A stretch of 64,000 bases of DNA from Pontederia crassipes. Lineage: Eukaryota; Streptophyta; Magnoliopsida; Commelinales; Pontederiaceae. Every line of letters begins with the position of its first letter. Position 1 is the first letter of the stretch. The DNA is taken from positions 10,129,501 to 10,193,500 of the forward strand of contig JAUKPH010000017.1 of NCBI GenBank assembly GCA_030549335.1, read 5' to 3'. The notes under the pieces are model-generated. The model saw nothing but the letters and a program-made list of their open reading frames with translations, did no database searches and was not told where the DNA came from. Below, one piece after another: positions 10,784 through 21,899 of the stretch. A program made the position numbers and the translations under genes.

Positions 10784-12618
10784 GGATGGCTCCTAGAGGA
10801 ACACGTATTACATGCCCTCCTCTAGACATGCTTATTCCTGGTATTTCATCTACATCAACATCAATACCTACTACTGTTGCACCCAGCATATCAATTGAAA
10901 GTTATAGTTCCAACTCAATGTGAATTGTTTCCTTTTATCACATTTGCTAAGAACATGCTAATCTTTAATGATAATATTTGATGTCTAAAACTTGCAGCAT
11001 GTACGCTACCTCATAAGAATGTTCGAGGAAAAAGTCGAGGCATTGCATTAAATAAGAAATTTTGACATTTAGGAAAGGTGAAAATTAATATACCTGAAGG
11101 ACCTGTGGGTGACAACTGCGAAATGTTGGCTAGAGAAATTGCAAATGTTGTAAGGCAAAGCGCACCCCTAAAGGTAAGGGGTTGGACATGAATAAGTATT
11201 GAGGATAAAATTTTGATATTTAATCGAGTGAAGGTATGCCTAACACTTACCTTATAAGAGTGTTCCTCATAAACTTAATCTCACATGTCAATTTATTGGA
11301 AAAACTAGATTTGCAATGGGATTTGCCTTGTGTTTCTGTTGTGTTCATGAAATCGCCCAAGATTGTTACAAGACTTTTCGACACCATTTACATCAAACAT
11401 TTAAACAAGCAGGAAGTATACAAGCAGCTCGAGCAACTATTCCTGAAGATCTTGAAGGAAGAATAGGAGATTGGAATTGGTTGTGTGATTACTTTGTGAG
11501 TGAAAAGTTTTTGGTAAGTAATTTAAATGCTTCATTAAAAACTTCTTTTTATGATGGCATAACAATATGTATACAAGCGATGCAGTATTATCATTTTTTA
11601 TACTATTTGATTTTCCACTCTGAAACATTTATGTCAACGAAGATTTTATGTTATTTTACAATAAGGTATAGATTCTTGGATGTGTTAGTATTTGATTCAT
11701 AACAATGTGAGAAGTGTTTATTGAATCATATGTCAGGTGAATAGAGACATTCTTATAACTGTACATATCTCTCATGTATTCGTTATCATCATCAGGCAGG
11801 GTGAACTCCAGTTGAGTACACAATATTCAGTTGCATAGATATTCCTTGCATGCAGAAATGTTTTTGTTCAAATTTAAGTAATATATCTGGTTATTCAAGT
11901 GTGGTCAGAGTTTTTGTTCTTTGTGGGTTGTTGTAGCATTTGCCTGACATTCAACTGTTGTAGTAGCAGTTATTCAAGTGTACTATGGTTATTCTATGTA
12001 AGAAATGAGTTTCTTTTGAACTTTCAAGTGATCTTATAATTCACTACAAGAAAATGGAGGAATAGCGACCCAAGAATCGCGACGCTAGGGAGGCGCTATT
12101 GCGTCTCCGCATCGTAGAGCGTCTCATTGGCGTCAAACTAGCGCCGCATTTATGGGACGCTAGAAATTGGTGGCTAGTGGCATCGCAGTAGAGCCAACAC
12201 AAATGGAGACACTACTAGCGTCACTTGTTGACGCTATCTCGACGTTATTAAGACGCATAGTGTCGGGCTGAGCAGAAGAAATGCGTCGCTAAGTCGATGC
12301 ACACGTGGCGCTAAAGCTAAGGCGCTATTCCGACGCCCAAGAGTCGCTAGCATTATGGTGTTTGTGTCATCGATGAGACGCGAATATGGCGCTAAGAATG
12401 ATATATTTAACTTAGCATCGATTCTTTCAGCGATGCTAATGTGACGCTATGGAGGCACTACCTGCAGATTTTTTTGACCCATACCAGCCACATTTTTTCC
12501 CCTTCCCACACCATACAATTATATAATGCATATAAATGTATTGATATTCATCACATGCAATATGAAAGCATCACATGCATAATATTTAACATAAGAATAT
12601 AAAAAGTAATAAACTGAA

Positions 12619-14230
12619 CTAACGAACTATACGTATATCTAAGTCTATAAGTAACAAAAGCATAATTTTTATCCATGGTTTATTTCTATCATAGGTTTGG
12701 GAGTTATTGTTATCATTCCGGATGTTCGACGCAGACGTGCTCCGTCCATGGTCTCGCGGGGATGGATTCTGCATCGGGACTTGAATCGCCTGCAATAGCG
12801 GAGCCAACTGCTGCGACACCTGACCCGATATCTCCTCCGATAACTGCTACGATAGTTGCTGTGATAGCTGCATCATATCAGGTGCAGCAGATGAGCTCGG
12901 AGCAGATGGACTGCTTGCATATCCTCCGATCCTCCTAAGTATCTGAGCAGCTATGCTGAGGCCATGCAAATATCCCTTCGTGTCGTGCCGGCCACCTTCT
13001 CCCAAACAGCAGGGTCCTCTATGAAATAGAAAAAATTATACAATCATATAATATATAAATTATATATAAAGAAACACATAAATTAAAAACATGACAAAAC
13101 CAACGAAGAAATATTACCTGGTGGCTGAGTACTCAAATCATCTCCATACTTTTCAACCATTTTCGCATTATACTCATCCTAAAAAATTTAAACATTATGT
13201 GTTTCAAAAATAGTGCACTAACGTCAACAACCAAATGAGCATGTCATGAGACTTACCAAAAGTCGAGCATGACTAAGTCGTTTGTCTTCCAGCTCTTATG
13301 CGTGACCTCATAGACCACGCGAAAGTCTACGGGACCACCTTCTTTCTCCTCCTACAATAAAGTTTCAAATTTGATAACATAAGTATAAGTCAAAAGTTTG
13401 ATAAATTGAATTTATACGTGAATTACCATGCGTCGTCGATGCTCGTTAAATCGCATATCCCCCCTGTGTGGATGTAGGCCTCGGGCTTCGAAAGACGGTT
13501 TACTCTTACCTTTTTCGACTTCCTTTGTCATCGTTCATCCGTCCTTTATGAACATTAGACTTTAAAAAATTATAAACTTAATAAAAAAAATTTAAAAGTA
13601 AACATACTTACCACTTCCTATATAAGAACTCCCAAACCGAATGCCTAATATACATTGGGCATCTTTGTATGCCCTGCTCCAAAGTGAGGCTGGTGGACGT
13701 GACGACCTTGCGAAACTTGTATAATCGATTTTGAAGGCATTTCATAGCGACCTCCTCAAAAGCTCTCCGGATCGTCCCTAAACTAAGATCCGGATGAAAT
13801 TGATTTGCCTCCTACAAAATACGTTAAAACTTAGTAATTTTAAAATAATATAAATTAAATTATGTAACCCAAATAGAAGATCATACCGTAAAGGCTTGAA
13901 AGATGTCATCCCACACTGAATTGGGGCATCTTTCCAGGATTTTGCCCCTTCCGACAAGTGGAAAAGAACGAGAGCACTGACATCCCGCACGGTACTAGCA
14001 GGTATGAAAGTGGTCCTGCTAATTACAAAGAAGAATTAATTTTCAATGATAACCAAAACTATAACAAAATTTGTACAACTTATTTAACTTATGGTCGAGC
14101 AATATTATTCACGGCAACTACCACATTATCGTGTAACCCCTCTTCATCACTCGAAGAGGAATCATCATCCGGTACAACTGAGGTAGGCCGAGAAGGTTTG
14201 ACATCATCTACGGGCCCTAATACAAAATAA
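12619..14230 (-). pseudogene. Second Transposase_24-family gene, minus strand
   Basis: Exons with AG/GT borders are readable on the minus strand. About 14230-14100: acidic SVVPDDDSSSSDEEG. 13990-13885: AKSWKDAP, then (shifted) SVWDDIFQAFTV. 13812-13617: EANQFHPDLSLGTIRRAFEE, TLEQGIQRCPMYIRHSVWEF, donor at GTAAGT. About 13530-13430: GKSKPSFEARGLHPHRGDMR. 13353-13255: EEKEGGPVDFRVVYEVTHKS. 13180-13121: DEYNAKMVEKYGDDLSTQPP, donor GTAATA. 13021-12619: EDPAVWEKVAGTTRRDICM, then (one shift) a Gln/Ser-rich tail. This matches the exon layout and blocks of the plant Ptta/En/Spm family. Stops near 12975 and 12865 suggest decay. It is related to the outer gene but diverged. Confidence 0.65.
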
Positions 14231-14473
14231 ATCATTAGTGTCATACCAAATTAAAGTTGTGATAATTGATATATGTACAGTAATGTTCTGAAGTAATTAA
14301 CTAGTATTTAATTTAACATGCATTAGTAACTAACTTAACAACAATAGTTTCAAGTAATTAAGTAGTATTTAACTTACCATGCATTAGTAATTAATTTAAC
14401 AACAATAGTTTCAAGTAATTAAGACCTATTTAACTTAACATGTATTAGTAATCAACTTAAGATGCATTAGTAA

Positions 14474-15190
14474 TTAACTTAACATGGTGGAGGGCTCATA
14501 CCTTCTTAACCGAAAAAGGATGGCGGCCGACGGTGGTGGAGGAAGGCGACGGGCAAAAGCCAACATCCGACAGAGGAGCACAGTCGATGGGCGGAGGAAG
14601 CGGTGGGCAGAGGAGGAGGCGGAAGGCGGAAGGCAGCGAAGGAGACCGAGGCGGAGCCGGCGGAGGCAGAGGAGGTGAAGGCCGGCGAAGGAGGAGGAGG
14701 CGGAGGACGCAGAGGTCGCCGCGATGGAGGAGGGGCGCGGTGGAGGAGGCAGAGGCGACGTGGAGGGCGGCGGAGGGGGCACGGTGGAGGAGGCGAAGGA
14801 GCGCAGTGGAGGGGCGCAGTGGAGTAGGCGGTGGAGTAGGCGGAGCGGCGCGGTGGAGGAGGTGGCTGAGTGCAGTGGAAGGGCACGGTGGAGGAGGCGG
14901 AGGGGCGCGGTGGAGGAGGCGGAGGAGGCTGAAGGCGGAGGCGGAGGAGGCTGAGGCGAATGGTGGTAAAGGAAGTGGCAGAGGTCGGCGTAGGGCGGCA
15001 GAGGAGGCAGAGACGGCGGAGGCAGAGGCGGTGGAGGTGTCAATCGTTGGCGTCGGGCGTCGGGCGTCGGGCGTTGGGCATCGGGCGTCGGGCATCGAAC
15101 GAGGGCGGAGGAAGGGGAGGGCGTCGGAGCAGCGACCATCGAACGTCGGGCATCGGAGCGGAGGGCGTCGACCGTCAGCGTCGTCGGCAT
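14474..15190 (-). CDS. GC-rich Pro/Ser/Ala low-complexity frame, possible first exon
   Basis: From an ATG at 15190 the minus strand is open for 238 codons, beginning MPTTLTVDALRSDARRSMVA and continuing as runs of Pro, Ser, Leu and Ala. It lies upstream of the Transposase_24 exons on the same strand and could be the first exon or 5' leader of that gene. All six frames here are long because the DNA is a purine/pyrimidine-skewed GC-rich repeat (CGGAGG/GGAGGC units), so openness proves little. Confidence 0.2.
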   Translation of the reverse strand: MPTTLTVDALRSDARRSMVAAPTPSPSSALVRCPTPDAQRPTPDARRQRLTPPPPLPPPSLPPLPPYADLCHFLYHHSPQPPPPPPSASSASSTAPLRLLHRALPLHSATSSTAPLRLLHRLLHCAPPLRSFASSTVPPPPPSTSPLPPPPRPSSIAATSASSASSSFAGLHLLCLRRLRLGLLRCLPPSASSSAHRFLRPSTVLLCRMLAFARRLPPPPSAAILFRLRRYEPSTMLS

Positions 15191-15779
15191 GGTGAAAATG
15201 GAGCGGTAATAGTAAATAGTGAAAACGAAGAAGAGGGGTTAGGGATTTAAGTCAATTGTTTAGCGTCTCATCTCAACGCGATGCTACCTAGATGCTAGAT
15301 AGGCATCAAACTGAGACGTTATTACGTGACTGTTGAGATGCTATATCGGATTTTCTTCCTAATTTAACATTATATGTGCGAGAATATGTGATAATAATAT
15401 GTATTCGTGCACGAGTTATGAGTCAATATGTGCCAAATTAAGTGAGGGTAATAAATATTCGGCTAATGCGGCGCTATAGAGAGGCTAATGTGTCGCTAAG
15501 ATACTGTAGCGACACCATAGCGTCGTAGTGGTGTCAATTTTGATTTAGCGTCTTACAATTGTGATGCCAGAGAGACGCTAATTGTTTTTATATTTCTAAT
15601 TTTCTATTATCTATGTAATTTTATTAATCAATATAGCGTCTCATCGCATTGTGCCCCGTTCCGATTGTTTTATTCCCTTCCCACAATCTAAAAATTATGG
15701 AATGCATATATAATTATTCATGTATGTATATAAAATTATAAGTCTATATGTATATGTGTCTATAACAAAATTTTGTGTG

Positions 15780-15786
<7 letters not shown>

Positions 15787-15820
<34 letters not shown>
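15787..15820. repeat. (AT)n microsatellite
   Basis: An uninterrupted AT dinucleotide run inside the nested CACTA element, followed by TGTATATG-rich DNA to about 16090. Confidence 0.95.
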
Positions 15821-15823
<3 letters not shown>

Positions 15824-18402
15824 ATATATGCGTATGTATATGTCTACGTGTGAGAGATTAAGTCACAACAATGTGTTTATCTATATGTATTATAAGTATA
15901 TACGTGTATGTATATGTCTATACATGTGCGAGTCATATATAGATAACGTGTTTATGTATACGTATTCTAAGTGTATATATGTATGCATATGTTTATATGT
16001 GTGAGATTAAGTGATAATAATATCTATATATGTACTTATTATATATAAGTATAAGTATATACGCATATTTATATGTCTATATGTGCCCGATTAAGCGAGT
16101 GTGATAAAACGTCACCTACTGCGGCGCAATAGTGCCGAACTAGGTTCTAAAGCTTATTCGCGTCTCAAGAGGGCGACGCTATAGAGGCGCCAATAGTGTC
16201 ACCTTGGCATCGATAATGTTGGCGGCTCTAGTTGGACACTAAGTAGACGCTATTGAGCCTCCACGGTGACGCTAAAATAAGATAATTTGTAGCAAATCAA
16301 TCTCTTAATTCAACCATCATAATTTCATGATTAAAAATATAAAAATAATATATGCATAATTAAGATATGATATATATTGTATGTATAAATAACATATATA
16401 ATATAGGTAACAAATTATATATTTAGGAACACTCCAATGATGTAGACATTATAAGTAATCATGCAGGAATACATATATATGTTGAAGATACAAATATAAT
16501 ATTTAATTTATTTGTAGATAATATATAGGGTTGCGTCAAAATATAAAACATATAGCGATATAAATATAGATAGTCTATATATAGTTATCTATTTTGAAGT
16601 AATCATATCGGCGTCTACATAGCGTCGTTTCATATGTGACGCCAGCTAGTGTCTCGATAGCATCGCATGTCATGCGATGCGAGTTTAACGTCGAACGCTG
16701 TCGACGCGAGAACATCGCTAGGTTCTCCCGCGCACTTTCACTTCATGGCGCGCAATAATAGCAGCTACCTAGCGTCGCTATGGCGCCTTCGTTAGCGCCT
16801 ATATCCTGAAATGCCAAGAACACGCTAATGGGACGCTATTGAAAGGCAAGCAGCATCGCCTGTTTAGAACTCAACGGGGACGCCATGATGGTGCTAAAGG
16901 CGTCAAAGTAGCATCACCATATTTGGAGACGCTATTAGCGTCGTTAATCACCAATTTTCTTGTAGTGATTATTAGGTACAATATGACTTTTTTCTTTGTC
17001 AAAGTAGCAATTTTTGCTTTGTTGGTGACACTAGATATTTATTATGGAGACTAACTCTCATTCAAAAAGTTAGGTCTTTTTATTATTCATTTGACGTAGT
17101 GTTGATTTGTCAACTGTTGTGACATCAAATCTTCCATTATGATTTAGTAGAAATCATTTGTCTATCATTTCCTACTGTATCCACTGTACATGGTTGGATG
17201 GGATGAGAGCTAGATGAGAGCATTAGATGTAGAAACCCATATATAGGATTATTGCATTAGATGAGAGCAAACAGTTTCGATACAATAGAGGTTCATTAAA
17301 GGATGTTATATGAAAACTGATCATATGATCATATTCTTTAAAACTAATCTTATTTGCTTAAATTTTTTGTAGTTACATTTTTTGTTTACGATGACACCAA
17401 GGAAATTAGTTTCAATGCATTTTTTGTAGTTGCATTCTTTAAACCTGTTCATAGTATTATTGTTAAGGTACGAGCAAAGGCGGGGGCAAAAAGTAGAAAA
17501 AAAATTAAAATATGTTCACATAAGGGTTAAACATTTGTAGCAGCACAAGAAAAATTGGTAATTTTTATAAATGGAATTTATTTTGACATGTCTAAATATT
17601 CACAGAAGGTTATTGTTGATATTTTTTTATTTATTTTTATAATTGTAAAATTGTGATCGTATTGAACTTTACAAACATGCATATCATGGACATAAAGGAT
17701 GGGTACACGAGGAGAGTAAAACGAATTATGTGAGTTAGAAAATTAATATCTTGTGTTATCATCATAATATTTATATTCTTTCATATTAGATTGATTGATT
17801 ATTATAATTTTATGATTGTAGGAAAAATTAATAGCTCTTCAAACGGATATGACAGTTGAAGGAGCACATTCACTTAATGATGGACAAATATGTGCTCAAG
17901 TTCTTGGTACAAGATCTGGTTATGTGCTTGGATATGGGCGAGGTCCAAAACCACCTCGTCGTGAAGGAATTGTAGCGGAGAGAAGATATGCTCATTTGGA
18001 GGATGTGCTAACTACAACAAGGAAGAATTGACTATCACTAAAGATGAATTAACTAACACTAAGAAGCTAGGACCAAGGAGTTATTAGCATCTCAAGATAA
18101 GAAGTTAGCCCTTCAAGATAAGAAGATTTAACGAAGGGACATCAACCTCCAGATGATGTAGAAGAAAGTGTTGCTTAATGCTTTATTATAAGAAATTTTA
18201 AGATACCTTTGTAATTGACTTTATATTAGAGACATGTTGGTTAATAATTTCACTCATGTTGGCATGTTACTCATGATACTTGATACCTTTTTTAGTTGTT
18301 TCTTTTATATGCATTGCAATCTTTTATACTTGAGAATTGATCATGAACAATTTTGCATGTGTTTCATTATCCAAATTTCTTATAATGCATGATTTATTTA
18401 TA

Positions 18403-18722
18403 CCTTGAAAAAAAATTTAGAGACCAAAACTATTAGTGTCTAAAAGTATACAACTTTAGAGATTAAGCATGTTGGTAAGTAGAAGTATACATATTTGGGA
18501 CCAAATAGTTTAGTTTGTAAAGGTATATATTTAGGGACCACAGTCTTGATCATTAAAAGATTATACATTTAGAACCAATGAAAAATTTTAGTCATTAAAA
18601 ACTTTTAATGACCAGCTTATAGGGACCAAGGGGGACTAAAATTATTTTGGTTCAAAAAATATTAGAGACCAAAATTTAAATTTTAGGGACCAATGTGTTT
18701 GGTCAGCTTTTTTGTTGTAGTG
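18403..18722 (-). repeat. Subterminal repeat block and right end of the CACTA relic
   Basis: Read on the minus strand it starts CACTACAACAAAAAAGCTGA and repeats GGTCCCTA/GGTCTCTA units. It aligns with 938-1255 in inverse orientation. The left edge is eroded. ATT follows the right end at 18723-18725. Confidence 0.7.
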
Positions 18723-19228
18723 ATTAATTGCTTAGGATATCTTCATCGGCCAGTGCATAACGACGTCAACAGTTTCCAAACCTGTAAAGCCTTTGATGTC
18801 CCTAGTAGACATCCATTTTTCGCTGTATAGAAAACAGCTACTTTTGTCAGATAAGCTAAAAGCATTTACTTTTTTTTGCTTTTCAGAGTGATCGTATTTT
18901 AGCAGTGTCCTATCAGTTTTAAATGGTTTCAAGAAACTGTTTGCGTGCTTCCTCAGGCATCCAATCTTCAATCAGCATGTAATATGGAACAGTATGATAC
19001 ATTCTGACTTCTATCTTAATAGAAAATCTCACTTTCATTTTAAAAAAAAAATATATGATGCATGCTGTGTTTTTTTTAACTCGTCTACCAAATAGTCAAG
19101 CGTTCAGTTTACTTGTGTGCATACTTCGATTTGTTTTGAACTTATCTGGCTGTCCATCTGAGATCAGAAAAATTATTGCCTCAATTTGACAGTCATGGCA
19201 TGTCACACGACGAGCAATGAGAAGAACA
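18723..19228. other. Low-copy-looking spacer
   Basis: No repeat signature. A minus-strand frame at 18971-18732 (MKIGCLRKHANSFLKPFKTD...) looks more protein-like than its surroundings and could be an exon relic, but I do not recognise it. Confidence 0.35.
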
Positions 19229-19906
19229 CGTTACAAGAAATATGGAAATTACATACGGTCAATACCATTTGTAATTTTCTGAAAATCGTCAGAAATGACG
19301 ATTTTCGACGGTTTTTTCGAATTGATTCGTCCGAAAAATGGTCATCGCAAACCAATTTTCGACGGTTGGAAAAAAAACGTCGGAAATTTTGACGGAAGTC
19401 CGGCGGTCACGACCGTCGATATTACGAAACCATCGAAACATCGACGATATTTGCGGCGGTCGACGAAACCGTCGAAACTTCGGCGATCGCGACCGCCGAA
19501 ACTTTCGATGGTCACGACGACCGTCGTAAATATCGGCGGTAGAAACCGCCGAACGTCGCGCGAACGCCGAAACTTTCGGCTGTCAAAATCATCGCAAAGA
19601 ATTTTTATAATATAAAAAAAATTAGCCGGCCGCCGGCGGCCGAGCCGCGGTCGAATTCGACCGCCAGACGGTCGAATCCGACCGATCCGACTGGCCGCGA
19701 CGGATCCGACCGACCGCCAAGGGCTGGAACCGGCCTCCTGGCGGTCCGGGCCGGGGAGAGAGAGAAAGAGAGAGAGAAGTGGAGAGGGACGCCAGCGGGA
19801 GAGGGTCGTCGACGGTTGACGCTTGAGTCCGGTCGGGAGAGGCTCACTGGCATGGAGAGAGAGAGGGAGAGGGAGAGGGGGAAAGAAATAAGTGGATTGG
19901 GGACAG

Positions 19907-19937
<31 letters not shown>

Positions 19938-21520
19938 GGTGGAAAGATGAGAAAGCGGGGAAATGGAAAAAAAAGCGGGATAGTGAAATTTTAATTACTG
20001 ACGGCTCCGACCGTCGGAAAAGCAAATATTAATTATTTTTAAAATTATCGACGATTGTGATCATCAAAAATTATTTAATTATAAAAATAAAATACTACAT
20101 TAAATTATATATAATATTTATTTTTTATTTTACTGACGGTTTGAACTGTCGCTAATTATATTAATAAAATACTCTTTATATTATATTATTATACATTTAC
20201 CGACAGTCACGACCGTCGTAAATTATGACGGATAGATATCCATCGGAAATATCGACGTTCCTAAACGTCGAAAAATAAAATAATAATATAACAAAGGATT
20301 TAATGGAGCATGTGGGTAGGAGCCTCCTACCCATTGTCTTAGCCGTCCGATCTGATCGGGCGGCTGAGATTTATTTTGCCAGGTTCATTGCTCCTTCACC
20401 CTCTGAGCCGAAATAAATCGGCGGAGATCAATCGGTCTTGAGCCGATTTCTCAGCGATGATCGGCGAACGAGCAGAGGAAGGGGACGATAGGCAGTGGCG
20501 ACCAGGTGAGCAGGAGGCGACAACATAAGAGGATCGAGGCGACGACGGTGACGACCATGCGGCGATCGTGGTGGCAACATCTGCAGCGATCAGGGGGCGA
20601 GCAGGAGGCGACCAGGCGGCAAGCAAGAGGCGACGACGGTGGCGACTAGGCGTCAGCAGGAGGAGGTGAAGACGGTGGCGACTAGGTAGCAGCAGGAGGC
20701 AAGGACAGTGACAACCAGGAGATGAGGAAGAGGCAACCACGGTGACCAGTCAACTGCGGCAACGAGCAGTGGCCAATGGCACTGGTGACCAGTGACGATG
20801 CCTGTGGCCGATGGCACTGGTGACCAGCGACGATGGCTGTGGCGATCACGAAAGTAGCAATGGCGACGGGGACGACGACCAAGAGGAGGGTCGGAGGGAA
20901 GGGAGAGAGACACAGTTGAGCGGGCGGCGTCATCGTCGATGTAGGGCATCGCGAATCGAACAAATGGAAAGAAAGTAGACGAGTTGGGGCTCCGGTTCAC
21001 ATTTGATCCAAAGAAAACTAAGTGAACCGTGCCTAAAAATCTCAGCCGTCCGATCTGATTGGACGGCTGAGAGAGTGGGTAGGAGACTCCTACCCATTTA
21101 GGTGGGTAGGAGCTCCATTAAATCCTATAACAAATTACATAATTTATTAATTTCATTTCCGACGATCGAAATCATCGGAAATTCCATCAAAAATTGTAGC
21201 GGATAGATATCCATCATCCTAATCGTCAAAAAATAAAATAATAATATAACAAATTATATAATTTATTATTTTCATTTTCGACGATCGTAACCGTCAAAAA
21301 ATCCGTCAGAAATTGCGGCGGATAGATATCCGTCGGAAATATCGACGTTCCTAATCGTCGAAAAATAAAATAATAAAATAATAAATTACATAATTTATTA
21401 TTTTCATTTTCGACAGTTGTAACCGTCGAAAATATTTTTGTCGCAAAATCCATCGTAAATTACGATGAATGTTGATCCGTCGGAAAGTGTCCGTCGGAAA
21501 ATGACAATTTTCTTGTAGTG
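19229..21520. mobile_element. CACTA element of the CGACGG family, with nested MULE
   Basis: The right end GACAATTTTCTTGTAGTG stops at 21520. The left end at 19229 is mutated to CGTTACAAGAAA. ACA at 19226-19228 and 21521-21523 is the 3-bp duplication and fixes the left edge. The interior has dense CGACGG...CCGTCG palindromic repeats, a GC-rich block (19620-19870), a (TA)n run (19911-19936) followed by the family core GGTGGAAAGATGAGAAAGCG, then TATTAATAAAATACTC-type repeats. No intact gene is present. A Mutator-like element occupies 20296-21125. Confidence 0.85.
20296..21125. mobile_element. Mutator-like element (non-autonomous), 830 bp
   Basis: The terminal inverted repeats run about 80-90 bp from GGATTTAATGGAGC on each side, include the palindrome TGGGTAGGAG...CTCCTACCCA and an AGCCGTCCGATC-type block, and are flanked by a perfect 9-bp duplication, TATAACAAA at 20287-20295 and 21126-21134. 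Long TIRs with a 9-bp duplication are diagnostic of Mutator-like elements. Removing the element and one duplication restores the AATATAACAAATTACATAA string seen in sibling CACTA copies. The interior (20400-21000) is GC-rich with GCGACGACGGTGGCGAC-like repeats and no recognised captured gene or MURA transposase. Confidence 0.85.
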
Positions 21521-21899
21521 ACAAGTCCACATGAGAGGCACAAGCTATATGGGCAACATGGCGCTCTATATCTATTGCAATTTCTGCCTTCAGTTCAGAC
21601 TACACTCTGCAGACACCGACGGGCCATCGGCAGCACAACATCTTCCATTATCTGAAACTGACCCATGATCATTAACAAATCTCGTCATCTTTCACCTCAC
21701 GTACGTACTGTCGTTCTGTGAAGAGCATCGGACTCAATGAGGACCCGGACCAGTTGCCAACCACAAGAAGTGAGCTCTCCCGAGATCTCAGACATGCAAC
21801 CACATACTGAGTGCTCTCTTTCCGATCAGCCAGCGTATGATCTTGCTCCCTACCTCTATGGCCTACAATTGTGGACAACTCACTTGCACATACTGGAAT
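21521..21899. other. Low-copy-looking spacer
   Basis: Between the CACTA right end and the Gypsy LTR. A minus-strand frame at 21878-21672 (MSTIVGHRGREQDHTLADRK...) has protein-like composition and might be an exon relic of a host gene. The family is not recognised. Confidence 0.3.

Larger units (their letters stand above)
12042..16967. mobile_element. Complete 4.9-kb CACTA element nested in the relic's intron
   Basis: It starts CACTACAAGAAAATGG at 12042 and ends CCAATTTTCTTGTAGTG at 16967, with an ATT target duplication at 12039-12041 and 16968-16970. Both ends (about 12060-12480 and 15260-16940) are packed with repeats related to AGCGTC / GACGCTA, a subterminal motif different from the CGACGG family elsewhere in the window. 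The interior carries a minus-strand Transposase_24-type gene. No tnp2 transposase is visible, so it is probably non-autonomous. Confidence 0.88.
10784..18180 (+). pseudogene. Plant transposase, Ptta/En/Spm (Transposase_24) family, interrupted
   Basis: Conserved blocks appear in order with splice borders. 10784: MAPRGTRITC start. About 11010-11230: KNVRGKSRGIALNKK, PVGDNCEMLAREIANVVRQ, ending AAG|GTATGC. 11307-11513: YKTFRHHLHQTF and IGDWNWLCDYFVSEKF, ending TTG|GTAAGT. 17467-17557: TFVAAQEKL, ending TTG|GTAATT. 17656-17729: ELYKHAYHGHKGWVHEESKT, ending TAT|GTGAGT. 17822-18030: DGQICAQVLGTRSGY and GRGPKPP, after TTGTAG. This order matches the DNA-binding accessory (TNPA-like) proteins of CACTA elements. 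In-frame stops at about 11060, 11190 and 17528 disable it. The intron after 11513 contains another whole CACTA element. Confidence 0.75.
10784..18722 (+). mobile_element. CACTA relic with right end, carrying a transposase-family gene
   Basis: The right end is TTTTTTGTTGTAGTG at 18722, preceded by about 300 bp of subterminal repeats of the AGGGACCAAA type. The same terminal family makes up the complete mini-element at 938-1255. A plus-strand Transposase_24-type gene ends about 220 bp before those repeats, as expected for an autonomous CACTA element. No left end and no tnp2-type transposase (TNPD) were found, so the left part is missing. A complete, unrelated CACTA element (12042-16967) sits inside. 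Confidence 0.6.

Noticed and set aside
14484..15250. Several long plus-strand frames rich in Gly, Arg and Glu
   Set aside because: They are by-products of a GC-rich GGAGGC-type repeat in the nested CACTA element; all frames are open here.
20396..21000. Minus-strand frames inside the Mutator-like element as a captured gene
   Set aside because: Composition is low-complexity and no recognisable domain is seen; kept only as a question about cargo.
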